DNA from: Mitsuaria sp. 7
GTDB taxonomy: Bacteria > Pseudomonadota > Gammaproteobacteria > Burkholderiales > Burkholderiaceae_C
Assembly (NCBI RefSeq): GCF_001653795.1
Contig: NZ_CP011514.1
Location: 616,162 to 680,161, forward strand
Reading direction: 5' to 3'
Length of the DNA stretch: 64,000 nucleotides
The position numbers and the translations under genes were made by a program. The notes below the pieces were generated by a model that worked only from the letters and a program-made list of their open reading frames with translations, was not told where the DNA came from and searched no databases. Numbering within the stretch: the stretch's first letter is position 1; the number at the start of each line of letters is the position of its first letter. Positions 9,503 to 18,875 of this stretch are shown here, piece after piece.

Positions 9503-10321
9503 TCAGGTCCGCAGCGCCACGTGGGTCGGCTGGTCGATCTGCACCGGCTGGTAGGCGCCGGGTGCCACGCCGGCCAGTTGCCGGAACTCGCGGATCAGGT
9601 GCGACTGGTCGGCGTAGCCGCCATCGGCGGCGATCTGCGCCCAGTCGCGCGGACCGCAGCGCACGAGCGTCGGCAGCAACGCGCCGAAACGCAGCACGCG
9701 GGCGTAGCGTTTGGGCGTGAGGCCGACCGCCTGTTCGAAGCGGCGGATGAACTGCGCCGGCGTCAGGCCGCTGGCGCGCTGCACCGGACCGACCTGGGCG
9801 AAAGAGGGGTCGCGGCGGAACGCCTCGAGCGCGAACGTGGCCAGCGGATCGATGGGCGGTGCGTTGCGCAGCCGTCGCAGGAGGTCGTCGTGCAGGACGA
9901 GCAGGGCGTGCCGCGGTGACGCGGCGGCCTGCAGGCGCTCGCGCAGCAGGCGGGCGCCCGGCCCCCAGAGGTCTTCGAGCAGCTCCGTGCGATTGCGCAG
10001 CGCCGGCAAGGCGCCGCCGAAGAACGTGGCGGCGCCGGCCGGCGTGAAGTGCACGCCGACGACGGCCGACGGACCCTCGGTGCCGCGCACGCCGAAGCGG
10101 TCGAAGGCGCCCTGCACGATCGCGCCGCGCAGCCGGCGCGCGACCGGATCCTGTTCGTCGTCGTAGCGGATCAGGTGGTCCTGCAGCAGCGGCACGACGA
10201 TGTCGGCGCAGCCCGTGGGCAGGCTGCGCTCGCGCGTGTGCGGCAGCTCGCCGCGGGCGCTGTACCAGAGGCACGCCACATGGGCGGCCAGCGGGGCGGC
10301 AGGGCGTTGGCGCAGGACCAT
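9503..10321 (-). CDS. AraC-family transcriptional regulator
   Basis: A 272-residue regulator with a C-terminal double HTH AraC/XylS domain. The visible core is GLTPAQFIRRFEQAVGLTPKRYARVLRF, followed by the second-helix region WAQIAADGGYADQSHLIREFR near residue 225. The N-terminal ~150 residues resemble the DUF6597 sensor domain (CLWYSARGELPH and PTGCADIVV). The start follows GGAGG at suitable spacing. It lies between a VOC gene and the glucan-hydrolase block. Either could be its target; nothing in the sequence decides this. Confidence 0.87.
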   Translation of the reverse strand: MVLRQRPAAPLAAHVACLWYSARGELPHTRERSLPTGCADIVVPLLQDHLIRYDDEQDPVARRLRGAIVQGAFDRFGVRGTEGPSAVVGVHFTPAGAATFFGGALPALRNRTELLEDLWGPGARLLRERLQAAASPRHALLVLHDDLLRRLRNAPPIDPLATFALEAFRRDPSFAQVGPVQRASGLTPAQFIRRFEQAVGLTPKRYARVLRFGALLPTLVRCGPRDWAQIAADGGYADQSHLIREFRQLAGVAPGAYQPVQIDQPTHVALRT

Positions 10322-10398
10322 GATGAACGCCTCCAGTCGAGGGGACCGGAGCCGATTCTCACCCAGTCGCTGACCCGGTCAGTCAGGCGATGGCGCGC

Positions 10399-12318
10399 TC
10401 ACTCGATCGACAGCAGCGTCACCGACCTCGCCGGCAGCGTCAGCGTCCGGCCCAGCGTCCGGCGCTCGCCGGTCATGACGTCGAGCGCCTGGTCGCCCTC
10501 GCGCAGCATCTCGGGGAAGCGCGTCAGGTCCAGTTCCCGCGCTTCCTTCGCCTTGCTCATCACGAGCATCAGGCGCTTGCCGCCCAGGCCCTTGGCGGGG
10601 TCATAGCGGAACAGCACGTAGCTCTCCGCCAGCGGCGCGTACTGCATCAGCGCGCCGTCGTGCACCAGCGTCTCCGCCTTGCGCCAGTTCAGCAGCCGCT
10701 TCAGCCACGCCTGCGCGCCGGCCTGGCGCTCACCCAAGCCCGCGCCGGTGAAGGCGTTGACCGCATCGCCGGCCCAGCCGCCGGGGAAGTCCCCCCGCAC
10801 CGCGCCGTCGTCACGATGGCGCGGGCTGGTCATCAGGATCTCGGAGCCGTAGAAGAACTGCGGGATGCGCCGCACGAAGGACAGGTAGGCCCAGGCCATC
10901 TTCGTCAGCTCGAGGTCGTCGTGCAGCACGCTGTAGACGCGCGGCGTGTCGTGGTTGCCTTCGAACAGCACCAGGTTCGCCGGGTCCGGATAGACGAAGT
11001 CGTGCGCCAGCGCCTCGTAGAGCTTCATGAATCCGCCGTCGTGCGCGTCCTGCTGGTTCAAGCCGGCCAGCAGCGCCTCCTGCAGCGGGAAGTCCATCAG
11101 GCTGGGCAGCGAGGACACGTAGCCGTCGTGGTTGTGCTTGCCCGCCTGCCAGTAGGACACCACGGCGGGATGCGGGCTCCATTCCTCGCCGACGATGTTC
11201 AGCTTGGGGTACTCGTCCTTCAGGCGGCGCGACCACGCGGCGAGGAAGTCCTTGTCGGAATAGCTGTAGGTGTCCGTGCGCACGCCGGCGAGATCGGCGG
11301 TCTCTATCCACCACAGGCTCATCTGCGTGAGGTAGGTCGCGACCAGCGGCTGGCGCTGGTTGAGGTCGGGCATGCCGGGGCTGAACCAGCCGTCGCTGAA
11401 CCGCCGGCGGTCGCTGGGCGCCGCGTACGGGTCCTGCAGCGACATGCGCGCGTGATGCGTCTCGGTGTACTGGGGCCAGGTGTTGACCCAGTCCGCCGTC
11501 GGCAGGTCGGCCATCCACCAGTGGTGCACGCCGATGTGGTTCAGCACGATGTCCTGGATCAGGCCGAGGCCGTGGCGCTTGGCCTCCGCGCCCAGCCGCA
11601 CGTAGTCGGCATTGCTGCCGAAGCGCGGATCGACCTGGTAGAAGTCCGTCGCGCCGTAGCCGTGGTAGCTCCACTTCGGGCTGTCGTTCACCGACAGCGG
11701 CGTCGGCCACAGCATGGTGAAGCCCATCGCGGCGATGTAGTCGAGGTGGGCCGTCAGGCCCGCGAGGTCGCCGCCGTGGCGGCCGCCCGGATCGGCGCGG
11801 TTCAGGCCTTCAGCCAGCCCCGGCACGACGTCGTTGGACGGATCGCCGTTGGCGAATCGGTCCGGCACCACCAGGTAGATCGCGTCCTTGGGGCCGAAGC
11901 TCGCGCGCTGCGCCGAGCCCGGCGCGCGCTGACGCAAGGCGTAGGGATGCTCGAAGACGACCTTGCCGTCGCGCTTGAAGCGCAGCGTCAGCGTGCCCGG
12001 CTTCGCCGACGCCTCGATCCGCAGGTCGACGAACAGGTAGTTGGGGCTGTCGCCGCGCCGCGTGCCGACCAGCGTCACGCCCGGTGTCGGGACGAGTTCC
12101 GCCTGCAGGGCGCCGATGCCGGCACCGTGCAGCATCACCTGCAGGTCGGGCGACTTCATGCCGACCCACCAGTCCGGGGGCTCGACGTGGGCGAGCGTCA
12201 CCGGGGCGGAGGACGAGGCGGATGCGGCGGAGGCGGCCGTCGCGGCGGCGGCGGGAGCGTGGGTCATGACGAGAAGGCTTGAGGCGAGAAAAACGAGGGA
12301 AGCGAGTGAGGACGACAT
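10399..12318 (-). CDS. Secreted GH13 neopullulanase/cyclomaltodextrinase (SusA-like)
   Basis: A 639-residue glycoside hydrolase. A signal peptide is followed by an N-terminal beta-sandwich (residues ~40-125, starting VEPPDWWVGM), as in cyclomaltodextrinases and SusA. The TIM barrel carries the GH13 blocks: DIVLNHIG (~256-263), GVRTDTYSYSD with nucleophile Asp349, IVGEEW with acid Glu378, and FEGNHDTPR with His456-Asp457. The DTYPY-type second block marks the SusA/neopullulanase branch rather than plain alpha-amylase. It probably hydrolyses alpha-1,4 (and some alpha-1,6) bonds in cyclodextrin, pullulan or maltodextrin in the periplasm. It starts 12 bp after the alpha-amylase stop, in the same operon. 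Confidence 0.9.
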   Translation of the reverse strand: MSSSLASLVFLASSLLVMTHAPAAAATAASAASASSSAPVTLAHVEPPDWWVGMKSPDLQVMLHGAGIGALQAELVPTPGVTLVGTRRGDSPNYLFVDLRIEASAKPGTLTLRFKRDGKVVFEHPYALRQRAPGSAQRASFGPKDAIYLVVPDRFANGDPSNDVVPGLAEGLNRADPGGRHGGDLAGLTAHLDYIAAMGFTMLWPTPLSVNDSPKWSYHGYGATDFYQVDPRFGSNADYVRLGAEAKRHGLGLIQDIVLNHIGVHHWWMADLPTADWVNTWPQYTETHHARMSLQDPYAAPSDRRRFSDGWFSPGMPDLNQRQPLVATYLTQMSLWWIETADLAGVRTDTYSYSDKDFLAAWSRRLKDEYPKLNIVGEEWSPHPAVVSYWQAGKHNHDGYVSSLPSLMDFPLQEALLAGLNQQDAHDGGFMKLYEALAHDFVYPDPANLVLFEGNHDTPRVYSVLHDDLELTKMAWAYLSFVRRIPQFFYGSEILMTSPRHRDDGAVRGDFPGGWAGDAVNAFTGAGLGERQAGAQAWLKRLLNWRKAETLVHDGALMQYAPLAESYVLFRYDPAKGLGGKRLMLVMSKAKEARELDLTRFPEMLREGDQALDVMTGERRTLGRTLTLPARSVTLLSIE

Positions 12319-12330
12319 CCTGCACGCCCT

Positions 12331-14028
12331 TCAGCGAAGACGGAAGACCTGCACGGACAAGGGCGCGGCGGTGAGCGTGAGTCGGCCGCGAGCGTCCACG
12401 GCAGCGACCGCTGACGACGGGCGCTGCGGATACAACGGACGCAGGCGCGCCTTCGACGGCAAGCCGGGCAACGAGACCTCGGCGGCATCGCGGCCGTAGT
12501 TGATGAGGACGAGCACGCGCTGGTCCTTGTGGACGCGCTGGAAGCTCAAGACCTGACCCTGCGCGAGCGGTGCTTCGTAGCGGCCGCGCGCGATCGCCGG
12601 CTGGCTGTTGCGCAGCGCCAGCATCGCCTTGTAGAAGTTCAGCAGCGAGACCGGGTCAGCGGCCTGCGCCTGCGCGTTGTGCGTGGCGATGTTCGGCGAG
12701 GCCGGCCGGAACGCCGTGCCCGTCGAGAAGCCGCCGGGCTCCGAGGTCCAGCTCATGGGCGCGCGCAGCGGCGCGTCGCCCGGCAGCCCGGCGACGCCGG
12801 CCTGGCCGATCTCCTCGCCGTAGTAGATGAAGGGCGTGCCCGGCAGCAGCAGGTAGGTCGCGGCGGCGAGCTTGTAGCGCGCCTCGTCGCCCTCGAACTG
12901 GTCCCAGGCCCGCTTGCCCGCGAAGATGTCGTGATTGCTCAGCATCGTGGCCATCGACAAGGGCGCTTCGGTGAAGAAGCGCGCGACCTTGGCCACGGCC
13001 TCGACCGAACCGTCGCCGCCCTTGGCCGCATCGATCACCGCGCGTTCCAGCCCGAACGCGAACGCGCTGCCGCAGATGTCGTCGCGGGTGTAGACCTTGG
13101 GCTCGGCGGTCGCCTCGCAGACGACGAAACGCTGCGGGTAGCGCTTGATCAGCCGCGTGAACTCGCCGGTCAGCGCGCGGCTCTCCGGCTGGTCGTTCCA
13201 GTCCTTCGCGCTGTTCTCGATCAGGTGCGGCACGGCGTCCAGGCGGTAGCCGTCCAGCCCGCGGTTGAGCCAGAAGCGCAGGCTGTCCGCGTGGTACTTC
13301 ACCACCGCGGGGTTGCGCATGTTGAAGTCGGGCATGTGCGGCCCGAACACCGCGAAGTAGCGCGGCGAACCGGCGGGGGCCTGGGCCGTCGATTCCGGCT
13401 TGGGTGGCGCGCTGGCGCCTTCCGGCAGGTCGGGCACTTCCTCGCCGGGCAGGTACCAGGGCGTCTTGCCCCAGATGTCCCAGTCCTTGAGCTCGCCCAG
13501 CGGCTGCGAGGTCCAGACGAACCAGTCGCGCCACGGGCTCGCGGGATCGGCGACCGCCGAACGGAACAGCGGATGCTCGCGCGCGCTGTGGTTGATCACG
13601 TAGTCCATGACCACGCCGATGCCGCGCCGGTGGGCCTCGCGGATCAACTCGTCGAAGTCGGCCAGCGTGCCGTACTGCGGCTCGATCGCGCGGTAGTCGG
13701 TCGTCGCGTAGCCGTGGTCGCGGTCGGCGCTGGCGGTGATCGGCATCAGCCAGATGCCCTGGATGCCGAGGGCCTTCAGGTAGTCGAGCCGCTGCGTCAC
13801 GCCGCGCAGGTCGCCGATGCCGTCGCCGTCGCTGTCCTGGAAACCGCGCACGAAGATCTCGATGAAGGCGCCGTGCTGCCAGCCCTCGGGCAGCGTGCTG
13901 CGTCCGTGCACTTCCTTCACCGGCGAGAGGTCCACCGGTGCGGCGCCTGCCATAGACGCGGCCATCGTCGTGGCCATCGCAGCGGCCAGCATCGTGGCCA
14001 TGGTGATGGCATTGGGGCGACGCGTCAT
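12331..14028 (-). CDS. Secreted alpha-amylase (GH13)
   Basis: A 565-residue GH13 enzyme. The start at 14028 follows AGGAGA and gives a signal peptide ending near residue 30; an upstream in-frame extension of 71 residues has no coding character. A calcium-binding DSDGDGIGDLRG loop lies at 65-76. The catalytic blocks are MDYVINH (141-147), GYRLDAVPH with Asp264, VCEAT with Glu305, and LSNHD near 358. It should cut alpha-1,4 bonds in starch or glycogen outside the cytoplasm. It is first in an operon with the SusA-like enzyme and divergent from the pullulanase. The shared promoter region holds two copies of one 15-bp operator-like sequence. Confidence 0.91.
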   Translation of the reverse strand: MTRRPNAITMATMLAAAMATTMAASMAGAAPVDLSPVKEVHGRSTLPEGWQHGAFIEIFVRGFQDSDGDGIGDLRGVTQRLDYLKALGIQGIWLMPITASADRDHGYATTDYRAIEPQYGTLADFDELIREAHRRGIGVVMDYVINHSAREHPLFRSAVADPASPWRDWFVWTSQPLGELKDWDIWGKTPWYLPGEEVPDLPEGASAPPKPESTAQAPAGSPRYFAVFGPHMPDFNMRNPAVVKYHADSLRFWLNRGLDGYRLDAVPHLIENSAKDWNDQPESRALTGEFTRLIKRYPQRFVVCEATAEPKVYTRDDICGSAFAFGLERAVIDAAKGGDGSVEAVAKVARFFTEAPLSMATMLSNHDIFAGKRAWDQFEGDEARYKLAAATYLLLPGTPFIYYGEEIGQAGVAGLPGDAPLRAPMSWTSEPGGFSTGTAFRPASPNIATHNAQAQAADPVSLLNFYKAMLALRNSQPAIARGRYEAPLAQGQVLSFQRVHKDQRVLVLINYGRDAAEVSLPGLPSKARLRPLYPQRPSSAVAAVDARGRLTLTAAPLSVQVFRLR

Positions 14029-14058
14029 CTTTCGGTCTCCTGATCTTGTTGCTTGATC

Positions 14059-14073
14059 TGTAGCAAAAGTACA
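14059..14073. promoter_or_regulatory. Operator-like near-palindrome, copy 1
   Basis: TGTAGCAAAAGTACA, with TGTA and TACA ends. Read on the other strand it matches copy 2 (14167-14181) at 13 of 15 positions. It sits 31 bp upstream of the alpha-amylase start, near the expected promoter. It is probably the site of a regulator of the glucan genes; which regulator is unknown. Confidence 0.5.
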
Positions 14074-14166
14074 GATTCTAATGAGGCCTGAAAGGGTCTC
14101 GAAGGCATCTTCGCGCCGCAGCATAGAAGGTATGTTCCATGAAGGGAAGTCCTGATCCTCCGTGTA

Positions 14167-14181
14167 TGTAGTTTTGCTACC
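14167..14181. promoter_or_regulatory. Operator-like near-palindrome, copy 2
   Basis: TGTAGTTTTGCTACC, the inverted relative of the site at 14059-14073, lying 76 bp upstream of the pullulanase start. The spacing of the pair (108 bp between starts) and their opposite orientation fit joint control of both divergent transcripts. Confidence 0.5.
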
Positions 14182-14256
14182 ATCGAAAACACAGTGCCGG
14201 CACGAGCGACCAGAAGCGCGTTGCTGGCGGCAGAACAACACCTTGCTGGAGATCCG

Positions 14257-17043
14257 ATGGGCGTGCGCTCGACCTTGTCCCGTGCCTGGCCGCGTCTGGC
14301 GGCATTGACGCTGAGCGGCATGGCCGGGATGCCGTTGGCGATGGCGATGGCCGCTGCCGATCCGTCGCTCGCCGCATGCGACGTTGGGCCGGTGACGATG
14401 CTCAGACCCCAGGCGCCGACGCTGCCGACGCAGACCGGGACGTCGGCCACGCCGCAGCCCGTGTGGCTCGATGCGCGCCGTCTACGGTGGCCGGGCCTGA
14501 CGCTGGCCGCCGGCGAGGTCGTCCGGTGGCATCACTCGGCCACGGGCGGACTGAGCTTGAGCGATGGGCATGTGAGCGGAAGCGACCGCAGCGTCGCGCT
14601 CCGGACCGTCGATGCCGCACGCGAACCGCTGGACGCTGCGCTCGCCGCGCAGAGCGCCTATCTGGGCGCCGGCGCGGAGTTCGCGCTGGAGGAGGGCGTC
14701 GATCCCGCCGCGTGGCAGCGGGGTCAGGCGTTGATCACCGTCGAAGACGCGCAGGGTCGTGTGATGCGCTGGAGCGCGGCGCAGACCGCGCGTGCGCTCG
14801 ATGCGATCTACGCAGCAGCTGAGGACGAACCGGCGCTGGGTGTGACGGTGACGGCCAAGGGCGCGGCCTTCAAGCTGTGGGCGCCGACAGCCGATCGTGT
14901 CGAACTCTGCGCCTATCCAGGACCTGACAGCGCCGCCAGCGCCCGTCTGCCGCTGAACCGCGACGAGCGCACGGGCATCTGGTCCGTCGATGCGCCGTCC
15001 GTGCGCAGCGGCTCGTACTACCGCTACCTCGTCGAGCTCTTCGTGCCGGGCGTCGGTCGCGTGCGCAACCTGGTGACCGATCCGTATTCGGTGAGCTTGT
15101 CGGCGGACTCGGCGCGCAGCTACGTCGCCGACCTGTCCGAGCCGCGCCTGCAACCGCGCGGCTGGGCGACCAGCCGCATCCCCGACCGCGTGAAGACGCC
15201 GACCGACATGGTCGTCTACGAGCTGCACGTGCGTGACTTCTCGCGCGACGACCGCAGCGTGCCTGTCGCGCAGCGCGGCAAGTACCTGGCCTTCACGCAG
15301 TCCGGTTCCGCCGGCATGCGCCATCTGCGCGCGCTCAGCGAGGCGGGTCTGACGGACGTCCACCTGCTGCCGATCTTCGACCTGGCCACCGTGCCGGAGC
15401 GAGGCTGTGTGGTGCCGCGCGTGCCCAAGGCCGCGCCCGACGGCGAGGCGCAGCAGGCGGCCGTCATGGCCGCCGCCGACAAGGACTGCTTCAACTGGGG
15501 CTACGACCCCTTCCACTACAGCGCGCCGGAGGGCAGCTTCGCCAGCGATGCCAACGACGGCGCGGTCCGCGTGCGCGAGCTGCGCGCGATGGTCATGGGT
15601 CTGCACGCGGCCGGGCTGCGGGTCGGCATGGACGTGGTCTACAACCACACGACGGCCTCCGGGCAGCATCCGCAGTCGGTGCTGGACCGCATCGTCCCCG
15701 GCTACTACCAGCGCCTGGACGCGCTCGGTCGCGTCGAGCGCTCGACCTGCTGCGACAACACCGCCACCGAGCACCGCATGATGGGCAGGCTGCTCGTCGA
15801 CTCCGTAGTGCTGTGGGCGCGCGAGTACAAGATCGCCTCCTTCCGCTTCGACCTGATGGGCCACCAGCCGCGCGCGGTGATGGAACAGCTGCAGGCGCGC
15901 CTGCAGCGCGAGCTCGGCCGCGAGGTGCCACTGATCGGCGAGGGCTGGAACTTCGGCGAAATCGCCAGCGGTGCGCGCTTCGTGCAGGCCTCGCAGCTGT
16001 CGTTGAACGGCACCGGCATCGGCACCTTCAGCGATCGCGGCCGCGACGCGGTGCGCGGCGGCGCGGCGGGCGACGACGCGGCGACCTCGGCGCGCCGGCC
16101 CGGCTTCATCGTGCCCGCGGCGGCCGGCGACGCTGCGCGCCGCGAGGAACTGCTGCGCCAGGGCGATCTGCTCAAGCTCGCGATGGCGGGCACGCTGCGC
16201 GGCTTCGAACTGGAGACCGCCGACGGTCGTCGCATCGCCGGGGAACGTCTGCCCTACGGCGACCAGCCGGCCGGCTACGCGTCGGTGCCGGCGGAGGTGG
16301 TCAACTACGTCGAGAACCACGACAACCAGACGCTGTTCGACGCGCTGGTGCTGAAGCTGCCGCGCACGACCACCGCCGACGACCGGGCCCGCACGCAGGC
16401 GGTGGCGCTCGGGCTGAACGCGCTGAGCCAGGGCGTCGCCTACTTCCATGCCGGCGGCGAGCTGCTGCGCTCCAAGTCGATGGACCGCAACAGCTACGAC
16501 TCGGGCGACTGGTTCAACCGGCTGGACTGGAGCGGTCGCGACAACGGCTTCGGCGCCGGCCTGCCGCCCGCGCGCGACAGCGCGCAGGACTATGCGCTGC
16601 TGCGGCCGTTGCTGGCCGATCCGGCGATCAAGCCCGGTCCGGCGCAGATCGACTGGACGCGGCGCGTGTTCCTCGACCAACTGCGAATCCGCGCGAGCAC
16701 GCCGCTGTTCCGGCTCGCCGATCCGCAGGAGATCCGGCGCCGCCTCGTCTTCCACAACACCGGGCCGTATCAGCAGGCGGGCGTGATCGTCGCCCGGCTC
16801 GACGGCGCGGGACGCGCGGACGCGGTCTTCGAGCGGGTGCTGGTCGTCGTCAATGCCACCGCGGACGCCGCCGCGCTGACGCTGCCGGCCGAGGCCGGCT
16901 TCGGCTGGCGCCTGCATCCGGTGCAGCGGGCCGCGGGCGCGGCGGATGCGCGCGTGCGGGCCGAGTCGCGGGTCGACGGCGGGCGTGGAGAGTTCCGCGT
17001 TCCGGCGCGTAGCGTTGTGGTGTTCGTCGTCGACCGTCGCTGA
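14257..17043 (+). CDS. pulA: Secreted type I pullulanase (GH13, alpha-1,6-glucosidase)
   Basis: A 928-residue debranching enzyme. The start at 14257 has GGAGA 5 bp upstream and gives an export signal; an in-frame GTG 63 bp upstream is less likely. A CBM48 domain begins AFKLWAPTADRVELC (~residue 205). The catalytic barrel shows YELHVRDFS, GMDVVYNHT, FRFDLMGHQ with nucleophile Asp532, IGEGWNFGE with acid Glu562, and VENHDNQTLFD with His688-Asp689. The C-terminal beta domain matches the DUF3372 type. It hydrolyses alpha-1,6 branch points of pullulan, glycogen and amylopectin, complementing the two enzymes on the other strand. Together they would convert branched glucan to maltodextrins in the periplasm or outside. 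Confidence 0.92.
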   Translation: MGVRSTLSRAWPRLAALTLSGMAGMPLAMAMAAADPSLAACDVGPVTMLRPQAPTLPTQTGTSATPQPVWLDARRLRWPGLTLAAGEVVRWHHSATGGLSLSDGHVSGSDRSVALRTVDAAREPLDAALAAQSAYLGAGAEFALEEGVDPAAWQRGQALITVEDAQGRVMRWSAAQTARALDAIYAAAEDEPALGVTVTAKGAAFKLWAPTADRVELCAYPGPDSAASARLPLNRDERTGIWSVDAPSVRSGSYYRYLVELFVPGVGRVRNLVTDPYSVSLSADSARSYVADLSEPRLQPRGWATSRIPDRVKTPTDMVVYELHVRDFSRDDRSVPVAQRGKYLAFTQSGSAGMRHLRALSEAGLTDVHLLPIFDLATVPERGCVVPRVPKAAPDGEAQQAAVMAAADKDCFNWGYDPFHYSAPEGSFASDANDGAVRVRELRAMVMGLHAAGLRVGMDVVYNHTTASGQHPQSVLDRIVPGYYQRLDALGRVERSTCCDNTATEHRMMGRLLVDSVVLWAREYKIASFRFDLMGHQPRAVMEQLQARLQRELGREVPLIGEGWNFGEIASGARFVQASQLSLNGTGIGTFSDRGRDAVRGGAAGDDAATSARRPGFIVPAAAGDAARREELLRQGDLLKLAMAGTLRGFELETADGRRIAGERLPYGDQPAGYASVPAEVVNYVENHDNQTLFDALVLKLPRTTTADDRARTQAVALGLNALSQGVAYFHAGGELLRSKSMDRNSYDSGDWFNRLDWSGRDNGFGAGLPPARDSAQDYALLRPLLADPAIKPGPAQIDWTRRVFLDQLRIRASTPLFRLADPQEIRRRLVFHNTGPYQQAGVIVARLDGAGRADAVFERVLVVVNATADAAALTLPAEAGFGWRLHPVQRAAGAADARVRAESRVDGGRGEFRVPARSVVVFVVDRR

Positions 17044-17200
17044 ACGTCGCTGAGCGTCCCCGGGCGTTGCCGGTCTGGACCTTCGCCGGGCGGCTTTCAA
17101 GCCCGGGATCACCCCACCCGTCGCACGGGGGTGCGCGCGCTGCGCAGCGGAGTAGCATGACTGATCAGCGGCCCCGTCAGAGGTCGCGTCGGAGACGGTC

Positions 17201-18439
17201 ATGGGAACGATCCAGGCGATGCAGTCGGTCCGCAAGGCGGTGATGGTCGGGGCGGCGCTGCTGTCCGCGCTGGCGCTGACCGGATGCGCCACGGCGCCCG
17301 AGGCGCCACCGGAGGCGGAGGCCGCCTCGCTGGTGCACGACGAGCTCTTCCCGCCGTCGCCCGACCTCATCGACCCGGCGCAGGTCATGGCGATGACGCC
17401 GAAGATGCGCGAGTTCCTCCGCAGCCGGATCCCGAACGCGAACAGCGGCACGACGCTGATGATGGATGCGCGCGACATGCGCCACCTGCTGCTGGACGCG
17501 CTCTACAACCGCAGCGAACTCCAGCTCGAATACGACGCGGAGACCACGCGCACGGCCGCCGAGGCCTTCGACGCCAAGGCGGGCAACTGCCTGTCGCTGG
17601 CGATGATGACGGCGACCTTCGCGCGCGAGATGGGCCTGCCCTTCGTGTTCCGCCAGATCTACGACGAGGAGCAGTGGAGCCGCGTCGGCGACCTGCAGGT
17701 GGTCTCCGGGCACGTCAACATCGCGTTGGGCCGGCGCCGGTCGGAGTTCCGCGTGCTCGGCAGCGACGAGCCCTCGCTGGTGGTCGACTTCCTGCCCGGC
17801 GCGCAGATCTCGCGCCAGCGCGCGATGCCGATCGACGAGCGCGGCATCGTCGCGATGTACATGAACAACCGCGCCGCGGAGCTGCTCGCGCAAGCCCAGA
17901 TCGCCCGCGCCTACTGGTGGGCGCGCGCCGCCTGGCTGCACGATCCGCGGATGCTGACGGCGCTCAACACGCTGGGCGTGATCTACCGCCGCCATGGGGA
18001 CACCGCGCTCGCCGAGCGCGCCTTCCGCCATGTGCTGGCGCACGAGCCGGCGAACGTGCAGTCCATGTCCAACCTCGCCCAGGCGCTACGGTTCCAGGGG
18101 CAGTTCGCCGAGGCGCAGAAACTCGAGACGCAGCTGGCGTTGCTTCAACCGTATCCGCCGTTCAAGTTCTTCGATCTCGGCGTCGCGGCGATGAAGGCCG
18201 GCGACTACGCCCAGGCGCGCGACCTGTTCGCCAAGGAGATCGACCGCTCGGCCTACTACCACGAGTTCCATTTCTGGATGGCGCTGGCCAACGTGGGACT
18301 GGGCAAGTGGGATGTCGTGCGCACCGAGCTGGCCAAGGCCGAGGAGTACAGCGTCACGATGCCGCAACGCCGGCTCTACGCGGCCAAGCTGGAAAGCCTC
18401 AAGGCGAAGATGCAGCCGGCGAAGGTCCAGGTCCGCTAG
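17201..18439 (+). CDS. TPR lipoprotein with transglutaminase-like domain
   Basis: A 412-residue lipoprotein: the signal ends in the lipobox ALTGC (Cys near residue 28). Residues ~115-195 resemble a transglutaminase-like core: KAGNCLSLAMMTATFAREMG with the Cys nucleophile position, then SGHVNIALG with a histidine. Residues ~230-400 form tetratricopeptide repeats (LNTLGVIYRRHGDTALAERAF, SMSNLAQALRFQGQFAEA). The pairing suggests a periplasmic scaffold or peptidase that meets cell-wall or secreted proteins. Whether the Cys-His pair is active is not known. The start has GGAGA nearby. No clear operon partner: the next gene is convergent. Confidence 0.75.
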   Translation: MGTIQAMQSVRKAVMVGAALLSALALTGCATAPEAPPEAEAASLVHDELFPPSPDLIDPAQVMAMTPKMREFLRSRIPNANSGTTLMMDARDMRHLLLDALYNRSELQLEYDAETTRTAAEAFDAKAGNCLSLAMMTATFAREMGLPFVFRQIYDEEQWSRVGDLQVVSGHVNIALGRRRSEFRVLGSDEPSLVVDFLPGAQISRQRAMPIDERGIVAMYMNNRAAELLAQAQIARAYWWARAAWLHDPRMLTALNTLGVIYRRHGDTALAERAFRHVLAHEPANVQSMSNLAQALRFQGQFAEAQKLETQLALLQPYPPFKFFDLGVAAMKAGDYAQARDLFAKEIDRSAYYHEFHFWMALANVGLGKWDVVRTELAKAEEYSVTMPQRRLYAAKLESLKAKMQPAKVQVR

Positions 18440-18470
18440 CCAGCGGCTGCGTGGGCGCTCAGGCGTTCGC

Positions 18471-18812
18471 TCAGGCGTTCAGCGGCGGCAGGCCGTGACG
18501 GGCCCGGGCCCGCGCGCAGGCGTCGTCGCCGATGCCCAGCGGCGAGCGCATGCCGAAGTCGCGGCACGGCGACGGCCGCCATTCGTAGATGCCGCAGCCG
18601 GCGCGCTCGCCGACCTGGCCCTGCAGGGCGGCGCAACGCGGCCGCGCGTGGTCGGTGCCGCGCATCCGGCATGTCGAGTCCGTGACCTCCACCGTCAGGC
18701 CGTCCGGCACCGTGCCGCCTTCGCTCAGCAGCTCGTGACGGGAGAAGTCGACGCGAAAGCTCGCGCAGCAGGCGCCGCAGCGGGTGCAGGGGTTGTCGGC
18801 GAAGGCGGACAT
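18471..18812 (-). CDS. YkgJ-family cysteine cluster protein
   Basis: A 113-residue cytosolic protein with the CxxCxxCC motif at the N-terminus (PCTRCGACCASF). Further cysteines follow at TCRMRG, PRCAALQG and GCGIYEWRP-SPCRDF, the pattern of the YkgJ/UPF0153 zinc- or iron-chelating family. Some members protect proteins from metals or act in methylation; the role here is unknown. It lies 63 bp downstream of the kinase-USP gene on the same strand. Confidence 0.85.
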   Translation of the reverse strand: MSAFADNPCTRCGACCASFRVDFSRHELLSEGGTVPDGLTVEVTDSTCRMRGTDHARPRCAALQGQVGERAGCGIYEWRPSPCRDFGMRSPLGIGDDACARARARHGLPPLNA

Positions 18813-18875
18813 GGCAGACGAGGGCAGAGGGGGAGATAGGGGGAGCGGGAAGGAGAATGGAACGACCGGAGGCGT

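Noticed and set aside
14482..17478. About 1000-codon minus-strand frame over the pullulanase
   Set aside because: Codon-bias shadow of the pullulanase gene; no recognisable motif.
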